Shown: positions 1 to 12,886, numbered from the stretch's first letter. The stretch: 64,000 nucleotides of DNA from Paguma larvata (GCA_030068075.1 CM057826.1:49010558-49074557); one strand, 5' to 3'. Notes: a model not told the origin generated them from the letters alone. Translations and numbers: made by a program.

Positions 1-284
1 AGCGTAGAGACTGCCGATTAGTGTCAGAGCCTAGGCTGGAACCCACTGCTCTTGGTTTATGTTCTTTTCACTATCTGTGGTGGCTGCCAGTTCTTGTCCC
101 CAAGGGCCTTATCCCTAAGAGGGGAGCCTGTATATGTAAAAAATAAATCTCCAGAACCTACAGGATGACAACTGAGGCTTAGCATGTACAGTATCTTGTG
201 ATTATAGGCTCTTCATAAAGAACATCCTACTCAGACCAAATATAGTTAGTCAAGTGCTTTCTCATGTCTACCAAGACACTGGTC

Positions 285-412
285 GAATCCTTTAAATGAA
301 TTATGTCATTTAATCTTTAAAGCAACCCTAAGATAGGAGCTGTCATGACTCCCATTTTATAGATGTAGAAACTAAGGCCATAAGAAGTTGAACTAGTTGA
401 AGGCCATGTTAA
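285..412 (-). mobile_element. MIR
   Basis: CATTTTATAGATGTAGAAACTAAGG is the MIR core in reverse. Confidence 0.6.
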
Positions 413-424
413 GAAAGTTCTAAG

Positions 425-540
425 CAGCCTGGCTCAGTCAGTAGAGCACGGGACTCTTGGTCTCAGGGTCATGAGTTCAAGCCCCACATTGGGCATGGAA
501 CCACTTAAAAACAAAAACAAAAACAAAACAAAAAAAGAAA
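425..540 (+). mobile_element. Short-form CanSINE
   Basis: It has a tRNA-like head (CTGGCTCAGTCAGTAGAGCA), then ACCACTTAAAAACAAAAAC without the long pyrimidine-rich body. This is the shorter, older carnivore SINE type. Confidence 0.75.
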
Positions 541-734
541 AGAAATTTCAAAGCAGAGCTATGCAGTATTCCCCTCCTTGCCCTACCATGAATTGAAGTT
601 TCACTATTAAAGAGTCCTGCCTAGGATCATAGGTTCAACTCCTACAAAAATATAAGACTATAAAAAGGCTTGCCAGCTACACACATTCAGAATTCATGAA
701 TCTGTTTCCAGTAGAATGTGAGTTGAAAGGAATA

Positions 735-1130
735 TTTGCAATAATAATAGCTAATACTGTGTCAACTATTGTTGTAAGTTCAGTTATCCTTTAAAATAAA
801 ATGAAGTAGGGGCGCCTGGGTGGCTCAGTTGGTTAAGTGTCCAACTTCAGCTCAGGTCATGATCTCACGGTGTGTGAGTTCGAGCCCCTCATTGGGCTCT
901 GTGCTGACAGCTCAGAGCCTGGAGCCTACTTCAAATTCTGTGTCTCCCCCTCTCTCTGCCCCTCCCCTGCTCATGCTCTATCTCTCTCTGTCTCTCAATA
1001 ATAAATAAAGATGCTTAAAAAAATTAAGAAATAAAATAAAATAAAATAAGATGGAGTAGGTGCCATTATTACTTTTGTCTTACAGATGTAGAAACAGAGG
1101 CAGAGAGAGGTTAGGTGAGTGGCCACTGAA
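735..1130 (-). mobile_element. MIR split by a SINE
   Basis: The reverse MIR start lies at 735-800 and its core (TTACAGATGTAGAAACAGAGG) at 1050-1130. Confidence 0.65.
809..1050 (+). mobile_element. Cat-type SINE (SINEC_Fc-like) inside a MIR
   Basis: Full head GGCGCCTGGGTGGCTCAG, CT-rich body and AATAAATAAAG tail. The surrounding MIR (735-1130) continues on both sides, so the SINE came later. Confidence 0.9.
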
Positions 1131-1261
1131 ATGTTGTAGCCGATGGCTAATAAATGGCGTGGAGAGCCGACCCCAGGCCACAGGCCGTCCTGTGCTCCTC
1201 ACTTCACACTGTCTTGCCTCTTGGCCAACTACCTGCTTACTTGCTCAATAACCTATTTGTA

Positions 1262-3800
1262 GGCTCAGATGAGTCTTTGGGCATCTGAAAAAAAGGCATA
1301 AATACTTTCCTGAGACACGTAACTCTTTGTGATTTTAGGAGGTTCCCCAAACCTCTGATACCTTTCAGAGAACCTCCAAAAAAGTAACCTCAGCTCAGCC
1401 TAAATGCTCTACCTCTCACCTCCCTACAGCATCCCCATCAATGGCCTTCAGTCTTGTTTGACCACCTCCAGAAGTAAGAACTTTCTACCTCCCCAGGCAG
1501 CTCATTCCTCAAAGAGCAAGATGGAATAAAAACTTCTTCCCTCTGGTGAGATGATGTCTGTCTCCCAGAGACCACTGCACAGAGCCTAGCACCTCAGAGA
1601 ACAAGGCAGCTTTCAGCTCCCAGACAGCCTCTTCATGACAGCCTTCAGTCTATCCCACCCAACCCCTCCTTCCTGAAAGGCTTCTGATAGCAGGGAGCCC
1701 CAGACCTGTCATCTGGCTGCCAGTTTCCTCTGCAAAGACTCCCTCTTTAAGCCAGAAACACAGAGACAAGCATGATGCTTCCTCAGAAAGCGTGTCCTCA
1801 TCCCTCCTGAGAGGGCAGGTATGGATGGAGGAAACTGAAAGCCACCTATGGTCCCCTCCCCATCCAAGAAGTACAGGTGCAGACACCTTTCTACCTGCTG
1901 GGTATGCATTGTTGGCCAAGAGAGGGACTAGACTATACATTTCTGGGCCCAGAGTAGTCTTTCTGCAAAATTAGGGTATTGTTTAGATTGGGGTTGCAAT
2001 CCCAAATACTCACCGGGGCCAAGCAAATGGCAGAAACATTTCTCTGCTGATTTCCTTAAAACACGCCATTCTCTCAGTCTTTCATTTCCTATTTCTGATG
2101 GTTTAGATAGGCAAACTATCTAAAATAATAAAAAACTAAAATACCAAGGATGAAAGAATATGGAAACTGGCAGTTGGTGTCAGTGGAGGGACAAGAGGGG
2201 ACTGTAGCCCACTCCCTGTACAGAGGAGCAGCTGACACTCACCATCACCAGTTGGTGCCATGTGGACACACAGGCCCAGGGTTAACAGACCTTAGCTTTC
2301 TGAAGAAGCTAGACATGTGAATTTGTATGTGAAATCTCCCAATTTTTAAAATGTTGGCTCAAATATTTCTTAAACAGTGGGAGGGCCAAATACAACATGT
2401 TCTGAACTATGAGCCGCCAATCTGCAATCTCTGGAGTTGGTGTTTTTAAAGCACTCTTTTTGCTGGAACATTCTGTGTGAGAAGTGAAGGGGGAAGTGAA
2501 GAGAGGAGGAGGACATGAAGGAGGGAAGGATGGCAGGATTCACATAGGAATCTCTCTGAGACCTGGTTCAGCCTCTGCTGAGCCTCCGGACCTCTGCAGG
2601 TTGAGTGGAGGGTTGAGGGAGAGGGAGAGGAAGGCCCAGCCTTTCCATTCTGTAGAACTTTGTTTAGATTAACTATCCTTTCCTCTTGCTTTCTGTTCTC
2701 ACTTGGGAGAAACACAATGGCCCCAGGCCTCAGGAGTGTCTGAACAGGTCTGAACAGGATGCTCCAGTTTGTGGTTGAATTGGCAGGTCCTGGCTCCCAG
2801 GGCTGGTGGGGGGAGGGGAGATCGCACACTAGGCCTGAGCAGGGCTCCGGGCCTCCGCCTCAGGCTGGACTGCTCCCTGCTTCCTGGCTTGCTTCTAGCT
2901 CCCAGGGTGTCTTTCCCACTGGGCCTCTGTTTCAAGGAGGGAGTGTATAAGCCCATGGTCGATGTGGCCGACTGCCAGCCTGGCAGATGGCCAGAGCCCA
3001 GAGCTCACCGGGAAGGAGCATAAACAAGGCCCCTGGTGGGCAGCTGTGACCCAGAATCTTCTAGCAGAAAAACAGTGAGAAGGGAGGCACAGAATCCCAG
3101 GGGGACCCTTTCCCCAAGACTCCAGGCTGCCCAGGACTCAAGCATCAGCCATGGGGAGTATGGGACTCCCTGGGGGACCAGGCAAGCAGCTGTCACAAAA
3201 AGGGCTACATGAGCCCACTCTTAAGCGGTCTTTAAGCTCCAACCTTCTGAAACTCTGGGATTCTACAACTGTATGATTCAGCTTTCCTCTCTGTAGACTT
3301 CGCTGTCTATAGAGGACATCTGTGGTTTTTCCCTTGCCTGGAATCCACTCCACTCCTTCTATTAGTAGCATCCTCGTCATCTTTCCAGAAACCACCCCTC
3401 CTCCACTCTTAGTCTATGCAGTTTTGGTGAGGCTGACCTGGCCTTTCTACCCGCCTGGCTCCATGGTGGGCACGCGTGCCAGGCTTGGTGTGGCTCATCA
3501 GACAATTTTTTCTGCTTGCTGGATCCAATGAGACTCGATCCAAGGAATTTTGCTGGAACTCTTGGGAAAAAAGGAACTGCCAGCAATTGGTATGGTACAC
3601 ATCTGGAGCTGCTGGAGACCATCTGGCCATGACATGGGAGGAGCTTTCTTGAGGATGAAGCCATCACAGAAGACAGCATGGAATGAGAAGGGGGGAGCGG
3701 AATGGATTAATCAATTAACTGATGTGTATAAGAGTGAGATCAAGACCTGAGATGACAAAATGGGTTGAGCCCTTGGATTCAGCTTTGACTAATGCAGTAT
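1262..3800. other. No gene or named repeat recognised
   Basis: Unique-looking sequence. GC rises at 2700-3200, with a TATA-like GTGTATAAGCCC at 2944. No frame has a recognisable domain, and I see no convincing exon. Confidence 0.5.
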
Positions 3801-3807
3801 CCAATCC

Positions 3808-3983
<176 letters not shown>

Positions 3984-4109
3984 AGTTCTATGCCCAATAT
4001 GGACCTTGAATTCACAACTCTGAGATCAAGAGTCACAGACCGCTACCATAGTACCAAAATTATTTGGGCAGAAGGCATTTGAATTTCTGATCAGTCTTAT
4101 CTGCCTAAA

Positions 4110-4440
4110 TGCATAGCTTCCCAAAATAACTCTTTGTTATAAATCCCCTCTGGGCAGCAACCAGGAAAGACTAACTCAAGACTAGAATCACCACACCTAA
4201 ACAGACATTATCACAAAACTGTCATCTCATTTGTTCTCCTAAGGGCCCATTTATCTTCCCACAAAGCCATTTGTTTTCCTGGAAGTGCCCTTCTCTCTCC
4301 TCTCTTTCCCCTATGAAAACCCAAATTCTAATCACCTCCTGAAGTCATTTTTTCTGTGATCAAATCTGTCTTTTTTCTGTTTAATTGCAGGCCCTAAAAG
4401 TTAGCCTAAAAGGGTATAGGAAAAGTTTTATATAAGCAAA
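4110..4440. mobile_element. LTR-like segment, unassigned
   Basis: CCCCTATGAAAACCCAAATTC followed by CACCTCCTGAAGTCATTTTTT resembles the promoter and R region of some ERV1-type LTRs. The match is from general pattern only. The rest of the stretch to 4712 shows nothing I can name. Confidence 0.3.
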
Positions 4441-4728
4441 AATTCTCCCTTTGACAACAGCTTCTGTGACTGCAACAGTACATACAAGTCTATGATTTAC
4501 TCTATAATTTACCTAAAAACTAAATTTGCTCATCTAGATGCTGGCCGTGACCTGGGTCTCCAAAGACCTGCCCAGGTTGCCTGAAATCAGAGGGATTTGC
4601 CCATGAAGACTCAGAGGTCCTGGCTCTGCCTGTACCCACAACATACACCCTAAGCAGTCGTGGTCAGCGCCTAGACCTTCAAAACGAATGGCACAGGTCC
4701 CAGTGGTGACCTTTATTGATTCATTTGT

Positions 4729-4941
4729 GGGGCACCTGGATGACTCACCCGGTTAAGCATACGACTTTGGCTCAGGTCATGATCTCGCGGTTTCTGAGTT
4801 CAAGCCCCACTCGGGCTCTGTGCTGACAGCTCAGAGCCTGGGGCCTACTTCGGATTCTGTGTCTGCCTCTCTCTCTGCTCCTGCCCTGCTCATGCTCTGT
4901 CACTCTGTCTCTCAAAAATAAATAAACATTTAAAAAATTAA
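4729..4941 (+). mobile_element. Cat-type SINE with exact 16-bp duplication
   Basis: The full-length element is flanked by TTATTGATTCATTTGT at 4713-4728 and 4942-4957, identical copies, which suggests a fairly recent insertion. Confidence 0.92.
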
Positions 4942-4957
4942 TTATTGATTCATTTGT

Positions 4958-5770
4958 TAATTCACCACTCATTTATGGAGCACCAGCTGTATTCAGAAAT
5001 GAAGTTCTTTTTGTCAGAGATCTTAGGATTTGGTGAAGAAAACAGACCAGTAAAAGAATTTCATCAGAATGTGATTAGTGCTATGCCAAAAATAAGCACA
5101 GTGAAGAGGACTCCACCAGGAGGAGAGCAGCAGGCTCCATCAAAGAAGCTTCCTGAAGGAGGTGACCCCTGAGCTGAATTCCATATGCTGAGGAATCAGC
5201 TGGATAAAGGATAAGGAAGTGCTTTCCAGATAGGCAAAAGGAACAGCATGAGCTACAAATTCCAAGAGACAGAAGAGGCTGTGTGGTCTGTCAGAGGAAC
5301 TGTCTGGCATAGAGTGGAGTGGGGAGAGGTACAGGGGGTTCCCGTCAGGGAACAGAGCAGCTAGGCTGCTGTTTGACATGCTGGCTTTGCTGAGGACAGC
5401 TTCCTGCATGTACAGACACATAGAGAGCAAGCATTGTAGCTCAGCCCCAAACCTGAGCCCAGAGCAAAAAGCCTGACTCACGCCCATGGAGAAGAAAACA
5501 AACTGACAGATCGCCAGCCAGGGTCTTGTGTCAAGGGGGTGCAACGGAGTCATTGAGTAGAAATATTGGTGAGCTCCTTGCTCACAGAGAAGGCTTGGAC
5601 CTTTCTGTTGAAAATAACTGTACGCCACTGAAGGCAGGGCCCAGAGCAAAGTCTGCCATCTTCTCTGCCATTCACTCCTAGATTCTCCCCCTTCTCACCT
5701 GTGTCCTTGAGCCCTGGGGGGCCTGTAAGGACAGGAACTATCATGAGTAAAAGTAGGTACTTTTGGAAGC
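4958..5770. other. No gene or named repeat recognised
   Basis: The 169-codon frame on the - strand (5140-5649) has low-complexity hydrophobic content, no domain I know and no splice context, so I do not call it a gene. Confidence 0.5.
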
Positions 5771-5771
5771 A

Positions 5772-5900
5772 AGTGATCCTGGGTCCCAGTCCTGGCTGAG
5801 TTGTTAGGTGTGACCTTCTTACTCAACCTCTCTGTGCCTAAATGTCCCTCTGAAAAATGAAGCTAATAATAGTACATATTAAAGAATACAATGCATAACT
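5772..5900 (+). mobile_element. MIR
   Basis: GTGTGACCTTCTTACTCAACCTCTCTG then AAAAATGAAGCTAATAATAG. Confidence 0.65.
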
Positions 5901-6774
5901 GGTGACACAATTGTGAATTCATTCATTGACTCTTTTTTTATATTTCCGTTTCCTTGGGATCCAGATCATTCTATGTGCTCTGCTAAGACTTTCAGTCACA
6001 GAGCCTTGGCCTCATCCTGGCCATAGGGGTGGGGCACTGACATGCCAGCCAATCATGATATTCCCTTCTTGGCAAGAGCGATTAGTCCCTAGGGTGGGCT
6101 CAAGACTCCCACAAGCCAACCAGAGTCTGCCTTGGGGAAAGATCTCTTCTCCCTGAAGTTCCTGAACTGGAGACTATGAGTATGGAGAGAGCCCATCTAT
6201 CTGTGGATGAAATTACTTCTTAGAAGGAAATAGAGCCAAGATGATGATGCTAATGACGATGAGGACAGTGATGATGATGTAGTATACATTGGCATGCACC
6301 GCTTGAAGCCAAATCTACTTCAGGACTTCCCAGTTCCATGAGCCAAGTCATTAGCATTTTCCTTAAGCCAACTGAATTGGGTTTCCTTTATATGCAGATA
6401 CAAAAATCTTAAGCCATTTGTCATGAAAAGCCTGGAGTTCAGTATTGGCCACAATAAGAAAAGCTCAGTAATTGGTAACTACAGGAAGATGGTGAAAATG
6501 ACCTTGTGTCTCCTTTGTCACTACCTACCTCTTTCCCTCCCAGAACACAGACTCGCCCCTTTCCTTCTGGCCTGGGGAACAGGCTGCTGGCTGTGTTGGC
6601 CTCTTGTTTGCAAAAATGGGCTGGGGATGAGGGACATGGTGACAGGAAGGCCAAACCACACAGTATAGGGCAGTCAGTTTGGAAGCTGCAGCAGCCTTGC
6701 GTGGGTCCCCAGCCTGGCCACCGAAGGTGGTCTGGATTGGCTGCAGGACAGTGTGGGGCATAAACTGGAGTCTG
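5901..6774. other. No gene or named repeat recognised
   Basis: A short GATGAT-type tract occurs at 6238-6280. Nothing else can be supported. Confidence 0.5.
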
Positions 6775-7125
6775 ACTGGCCTAGTCTGAATCTTGTCACT
6801 ACAGCTATGTGGCCTCAGTCATTTTACCTTTCTGTTTTGTTTCCATAAAATCGAGACAATAACAGCCTCTTTCAGAGAAGTTTTGAGGACTAGATGAGAG
6901 AGAGAAAGAAAAAAAAAAACCACCTAATATTAATGTCATTACTATATCTAAGCAGTGTTCTAAGCACTTTACAGACTTTTAGTCGAATTAACCTTGATAA
7001 TAAGCTGAGGAGGTAGGTACTATTATTGTTCTCATTTTACAGATGAAGGAACTGAGCACGGAGAGGTCAGTGTTTCATAACTAGCACGTGATAGAGCTGG
7101 GATCCGAATCCGGACATTCTGACTG
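6775..7125. mobile_element. Two MIRs in opposite orientation
   Basis: A forward copy lies at 6775-6895 and a reverse copy at 6935-7120 (CATTTTACAGATGAAGGAACTGAG). Confidence 0.7.
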
Positions 7126-7214
7126 ACCACATGCTCACCCACCCATCAGTAGTGGTCCAGTCAGGAAATCAAAACCCATGGCAGAGAGCTCAAGAGAAGG
7201 ACTTAACATGGGCA

Positions 7215-7421
7215 GGGGTGCCTGAGTAGCTCAGTCGGTTAAGCATCGGACTCTTGATCTTGGCTTAGATCATGATCTCATAGTTAATGAGATCAGAGAC
7301 TGTGTCGGGCTCTGCTGATGGCACAGAGACTACTTGGGATCCTCTCTCTCTGCCCTTCCCCCATGCACCCACTTGAGCTCTCTCTCTCTCCCTCTCTCTC
7401 TATACAAATAAGTAAACAAAT
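7215..7421 (+). mobile_element. Cat-type SINE
   Basis: The head GGTGCCTGAGTAGCTCAGTC and a CT-rich body are present. The middle is diverged, and the tail is AAATAAGTAAACAAA. Confidence 0.88.
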
Positions 7422-8779
7422 GTGTATGGGCAACTATTTAGAGAGGCTGGCAGAGATGGAAACCAAGGAGAGGTGGGGACCTAGGGACTAACACCTGTGG
7501 GAAATCACTATTTATTTGCCCAGGGCTGAGTAGGTGTCACTGCAGCCCAAGAGCCATGCAGCCTGGGAGCTAGGATGCTGAAGGAAGGGACCATCCTCTG
7601 AAGTCACTACCAGAGACTGTGGAAGTGCAGTGCTGGGGATACATCCTGACATCTGCCCACCCTCCAGCTCTCTAATCTGCCAGAACCTCCCATTGGCCAA
7701 ACCTCACAGAAAACGAGTGGGCAGGGGATCCTGGGAAATGTAGTTCAGCCCCAGATGCTGAGCCCAGCAGGGGAAGGGCAGAGAATGGATCTGAGACCAA
7801 ACAGTAAATGACATGCATACCCACCATGCTGTACAGCCTCCTCATCAAAATATAGGGCACATGGGGCACCTGGGTGGCTCAATCAGTTGAGCATCTGACT
7901 TTGGCTCAGGTCATGATCTCAGGGTTTGTGGATGTGAGCCCTGTGTCAGGCTCTGTGCTGATAGGTTAGAGCCTGGAGCCTGCTTCAGATTTATGTCTCC
8001 CCCTCTCTCTGCTCCTCCCCTGCTTGGGCTCTCTCTCTCTCTCTCTCTCTCTCAAAAATAAATAAACATTAAAAAAAAGAATTAAAAAAAAAGAATCAAG
8101 AGGCTTCAATGGTAGAGAACAACAACAACAAATGCAGGGCACATAAGGACAACTGTGTCATAAATGGAATGGGAAAATACACATTGTGGGAGCAAGAATT
8201 TAGGTCCCTGACTCCTGGTTCAATGCCATGGCAAGGGCAGGAGTGGAACCCAGCAGCTATGAGCATCCTGTGACACTGAAAATCAAGGGGAAGAGCAAGT
8301 GGGGTTCCTGGGGATACCTCCTCCTCTTGCCATTTGCACATCTGGAAGCCTCTACAGACAGCTGTGCAGCTCTGCACAGCTGGGTGCGGGACCTGCCCCA
8401 GGAAGTCCGCTCTCGTTCTCTTTAAAGGGAGAGCAGCCTGAATCACCTCAGCAACCACTTTGGGGTGTGAGAGAAACATACGCAAAGGCTGCTAGGAATC
8501 AGGAGGCAAATAAGTGGGCGAGGTGCCTCCCGGCTCCCCACGTCCTCCTTTTGCAAAGGCCATTATCCTTGTCCCTGCAGAGCCCTCTCAGTCCCTCCCC
8601 ACTGCAGGTACCTGCATGACCTCAGTGAGCAGCTAGCTGGTAGGCAGCTGCCACCTGCTGCCCTTGAAGCAGGCAAGATCTCACAGGTGACAGCATGAGC
8701 AAGGACAGCAGATCCAGGCCAGAGCACAAGAGAAGATGTGGAGGGCGAGCCTGTCCTGCTGGGATGTCATAGAGATGGT
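7422..8779. other. Unique-looking sequence around one SINE
   Basis: Apart from the SINE at 7863-8093, I see no gene, RNA or named repeat. Confidence 0.5.
7863..8093 (+). mobile_element. Cat-type SINE
   Basis: GGGGCACCTGGGTGGCTC head, (TC)n at 8029-8053, and AATAAATAAACATT tail. Confidence 0.9.
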
Positions 8780-9530
8780 CACAGGAACCCTGCCCTTTGA
8801 CCTAGAATTCTGCCTCTAGGAATTCATCACACAGATAACCTTAACCAAGGGCACAGAGACTTCCAGACAAGGTTACTCACTGTAGTGTGGATTATGATTA
8901 GCAGAAGACTGGAGAAAAAAAGCAAGTGGCCAATTTGATTAAACAAATTAGGGTGCCTTTGAACAATGGAATGCTCTGTGCTCTTACAGGGAATGAGACC
9001 CTGCTGAAACAGGCTGATCTCCAAGATAAATTGTTAAGTGAAAGATGCAAGGAACAATGGTGTGTCTCGTATACTCACGTTTTGCATGGCGGAGAGATGT
9101 TTTTATGTATATTTATACAAGATCTATTGCTACCCAAATCTATTTGATTTCTGAATTCAGATAATGAAGGTTCGGATAGCAGGGGATGCTCCATTATTGG
9201 AAACTTTGACTCCCGCATTTCGTTTCAGATAGCAAATAGCAAGAGTTTGATAGCAAATAGCTTATCTGAGAGGCTACCTGAATCCATTTGGTTCCTGAGT
9301 TGAAACAGTGCTTGGATAACCTGAGCAAATAGTATGGATATCTCTATACGCATAAAACTCTCGTGTCCATGTATATATGGACTCTCTCTGGGAAGATACA
9401 CAGGAAGTGGATTAGTGGCTGCTACTATGGAGGATAATTCAGCCTTGGGGGAATGGGGTGGAAGGGAGACTTATTTTTCAGTTTATACATGTGTTGTGAT
9501 GCTTTTAAAACATGGCCTCAACATTCTTTG
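8780..9530 (+). mobile_element. Old L1M 3' end, interrupted
   Basis: AACAATGGAATGCTCTGTGC, GATCTCCAAGATAAATTGTTAAGTG and, further on, GGGAAGATACACAGGAAGTG are the usual order of L1M 3' ends. About 9153-9330 does not fit L1 and may be a separate insertion. The open frames here are remnants without function. Confidence 0.65.
9153..9330. repeat. Unidentified insertion in L1M with imperfect terminal inverted repeats
   Basis: The left end (GAATTCAGATAATGAAGGTTCGG) loosely mirrors GCTTATCTGAGAGGCTACCTGAATCC at about 9260-9284. GATAGCAAATAGC occurs twice inside. It looks like a small transposon without a coding region; the family is not recognised. Confidence 0.3.
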
Positions 9531-9539
9531 AGACGTGGG

Positions 9540-10050
9540 GTCTCTGTCCCCTCCCACTCAATCTCAGTGGGCATACACCCGCTTAGACCAATAAAGAACT
9601 GTGGCAGTGACACTATGTGACTTCTAAGCCCAGGCCATAAAAGGTCATGTGGCTACATCTGGTTCTCTTTGTTTGCTTCCTCTGGGACACTCTCCGCCTC
9701 CGGCTCTACTTGTGTTGGGAGAAGCCCAAGACACAGGGAGAGGCACCATGTAGACACTGCGGTGCACGGTCCCATCCGAGCCTCACCTGATAGCTAAGAT
9801 CCAATGTCAGCCGTGTGAGGAAAGCCATCCGAGACATCCAGCTCCGGTCGAGCACTCAAATGACTGCACCTCCAGCCCCTGTGTGACCACAATGCCCCTG
9901 TGCCAGAGACCCCAGGTAAAAACCACCCATCCGAACCAAGTCACACACAGAACTGCAAGAGACAGTAACACAGTGCAGTTTTAAGCTGCTAAGGGTGGGA
10001 GTGGTCTGTGTGGTGGGAGCTGATACTAGCTGGAACATATATATCACCAT
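9540..10050 (+). mobile_element. MLT1-type LTR, diverged
   Basis: Segments such as GACTTCTAAGCCCAGGCCATAAAAGGTC, GACTGCACCTCCAGCCCC and TTTTAAGCTGCTAAGGGTGG follow the order seen in MLT1 LTRs. There is no coding part. Confidence 0.6.
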
Positions 10051-10124
10051 GCATATTAGTATTCAGAATTAAGAGTATTTTCCTTGTAAACATACCAAGG
10101 GCGGTGCTACATGTTTACTCATAA

Positions 10125-10240
10125 CAAAATGCTGCCAGTGTCTCCATTGGCAGGTGAGGAAACCGGAACGCTGAGAAGTCCGGTTACTTGTCCAAGAACA
10201 CACAGCTCAAAAGAGGCAGCCCTGGGGTATGAAACCAGGA
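10125..10240 (-). mobile_element. MIR
   Basis: GCAGGTGAGGAAACCGGAACG and GAACACACAGCTCAAAAG. Confidence 0.55.
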
Positions 10241-11654
10241 GTCCTACCAGCCCCGGGTGTTCACTCTCGGGACCCCGCTCCCATTCCTGGCCCACTGTGG
10301 CCTTGCTTTCATCAGGGAGGGGTGTGGAATGGGTGGGGGTTGAAAGACCCAGCCCTCTTCAAGCTGGGGCAGTGACACAAAGCGGTGAGGGCGAGCGGAC
10401 ATGGTGGTGGGGTCTGTGGTAGCGGCCTCTACTCAGGTCTGGAAATCCAGCCCAAAGTTGCCAGATATCTGAATTTTTTAAAGGAAACTAGAAATCAGAT
10501 TTTTATTTGCAATCTACTCCTGATTCATTGTTGGCAACTAACCACCCTCCCCTTTTTTCTCTTTTTCTTTGTCTGTTTTTTTTTTGTTTTGTTTTGTTTT
10601 TTTTTTTAACTGTGCAGACTGAAAAGCAAAACAAAAACAAAAGCCTGCCGATTTGCCTCTCTGGACTAGAAGATCTCCGAGGAATTTTCAGCTCAGACAT
10701 CTTGACTTTCAGCAGAACCTCTCTGGGGAGAGAGCGCAAATCCCAATCCGGAGTCTCCTATCTGAGAAAGGAGAGGGTGGAGCAAAGGTGCAGATGCCTC
10801 AGCCTCTCCGGCCACTCCCCTCCCCATAGTGGTGAGGGAGCAGGGGGTGCTGGGAAGCTGAACCACAGGGAGCCCAGGCTGGCCTTGCAAGAGGGTAGCT
10901 GAGTCGCTCTGAATCTGCCCCCCCTCCCCTCCCTGTGAACTGCCCGCCTTTCCAGAGCTGTCAGTTTGCTCCCTGGGCACCAGAGGTGACCGAATTTCAG
11001 TGTGGGAAACCACACTGGCCCCTCACCAGCCATTTCTCCACCTCTTCTGTTCACCCCACTGCTTTTCTAATGGGAACCCTGCCCCTGCCTACTCCCCCTC
11101 AACTGTCCTTAGCAGAGCAGAGCGGGGATTGGTCCAGACCTGGGCCGTCTCTCTGCCCCACCCCCGCCAGCCACCTGCAGCGTCTTCCATTCCCTCCTGA
11201 GCCTGAGGCCCATTCCATCCTCTGCTGACTTGTCTTCCTCAGATACAGGCTGGCAGAGCACGGCAGCATGATTGATGAGCTAAGAAGCTCTGGCTGGCAG
11301 GCGGGTGGGCAGCCAGGCAGAGACACGGTTCTCACAAGATAGCAGAGCTGCCCAGTAAGGGGGGGCTACCAATGCTACCTGAGGTCCCCATTGCCTAAGC
11401 TGTCACGCAGTCACTCTGGGCAGAGCAGATAACCACAAGGGCCATTGGATACAGTACGTCGCACACAATGATCCCTCAGTCATTGAGAGTGTTCCCTTCT
11501 ATCCCCACTTCAAGAGAGCCAAGAAATTGAAGATTGTGAGCTTCCGAAAGCTGGGCATGTCTGTCATTCAGTCATGCCACTCTGTCCATGTGTTTATCAT
11601 TTGCCCAATCATTCATTTGTTCATTCAAACATGAGGGTTTGTTATGGGCATCAG
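10241..11654. other. No gene recognised, moderately GC-rich
   Basis: Frames of about 100-130 codons occur on both strands between 10500 and 11230 without domains or coding bias that I can see. It is not a CpG island. Confidence 0.5.
10555..10608. repeat. T-rich low-complexity tract
   Basis: Runs of T with GTTTT units. No SINE head is attached. Confidence 0.85.
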
Positions 11655-11850
11655 TGTAGCATTGTAGTTGCTAGTGTGGTCTTGGGGGGCAGGCTGTTTG
11701 AATCCAGGCTCCATGGCCTCCTGGCTGTATGACCTTGGGCAGGTCACTACACCTCTCCAAGCCGCAATTCCTCTCTCAGGTTTTCCCACAGTGAGAGTCA
11801 GTCAGATCCTATATGCAAAGTGCTTGGAACAGCACCTGGCAGATAAAAGA
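11655..11850 (+). mobile_element. MIR
   Basis: GGCTGTATGACCTTGGGCAGG to AAGTGCTTGGAACAGCACCTGG; nearly full length. Confidence 0.75.
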
Positions 11851-12100
11851 CGCAAATTTTTCTTCATTCGACACCCAATAACTGAAGGTTTGGGGGCTAT
11901 AGCTAGGAGTGAGGCAGATGAGTGTTCTCATGCTGTTTACCTTTGAGGGAAAGAAGACTGACAAGAAACAAATAACCGAGCACAAGGAGGGAACAGCACA
12001 TAGGAAGATCCTGAGGCACCAATGAACCTCGGAATATGTAAGCATCAGGAGAGAGAGAGTGACCGAATTTCTAGCAGTGTGGCTAGAAAAGCAAAGAGGA

Positions 12101-12298
12101 GGGGCACCTGGGTGGCTCTGTTGGTTAAGCATCGAATTTCAGCTCAGGTCTTGATCTCACGGTTCGTGGGTTCAAGCCCCACATGGGGCTCTTCTCTGTC
12201 AGCACAGAGCCCGCTTTGGATCTTCTATCCACCTCTTTCTCTGCCCCTACCCCGTCGTCTCTCTCTCAAAACTAAATAAACATTAAAAAAAAAAAAAA
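12101..12298 (+). mobile_element. Cat-type SINE
   Basis: Complete element with poly(A). AAAAGCAAAG occurs on both sides (12087 and about 12295) as its target duplication. Confidence 0.9.
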
Positions 12299-12766
12299 GC
12301 AAAGGGTACAGTATAGGACAGGAGCTAGGGACCCAGCAAGGACTTGTAAGCCAGGATAAAGATTTTATTTTAAGCACAGTGGGAAGTGACTGTGCTTTTG
12401 TTTTGTTTTGCTTTTCAATCTGCACAGTTTAAAAAAAAAATTACTTGCCAACATTCAAAGCAGGGGAGGGGGATGATGGGAGAAATGGAAGAGAGGGCAA
12501 GAGAACAGCTCTCATGGAGGCTTGTGCCAGGACGGCGGCCACGGCAGACCTGGGATGGTGTGAGTAGAGCGGACAGGTCTTTGCCTGGATAGCCAGGAGA
12601 GAAATCGAAACCAAAGTGTCCACAGCGATCCCTGGGTGTTTCGTTTAAGCTGCTGGTTGAATAGTGGTGCCATGAAGTGAAACGGGGCCCGACTGGAGAG
12701 ACAGTGTCTGGCAGCTCTATGGGTGATTAGCATTTTGTTTTATGCAGTGAGTCAAGATTAAGGGGT

Positions 12767-12885
12767 CGGGGCGCCTGACTGGCTTAGTCAGTAAAGCATG
12801 AAACTCTTGATCTCAGGGTTTAAGTTCAAGCCCCATGTTAGGTGTAGAGATTACTTAAGAAAAAAATAAAATCTTAAAAAAAAAA
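12767..12885 (+). mobile_element. Short-form CanSINE
   Basis: GGCGCCTGACTGGCTTAGTC head and TTACTTAAGAAAAAAATAAA tail. It is the first of three head-to-tail SINEs. Confidence 0.85.
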
Positions 12886-12886
12886 G

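Noticed and set aside
820..1008. Recurring 60-codon frames of the type MAQLVKCPTSAQVMISRC (also at 12022, 13096, 17789, 43215, 45469 and others)
   Set aside because: All come from the same stretch of the cat-type SINE and do not represent a protein family.
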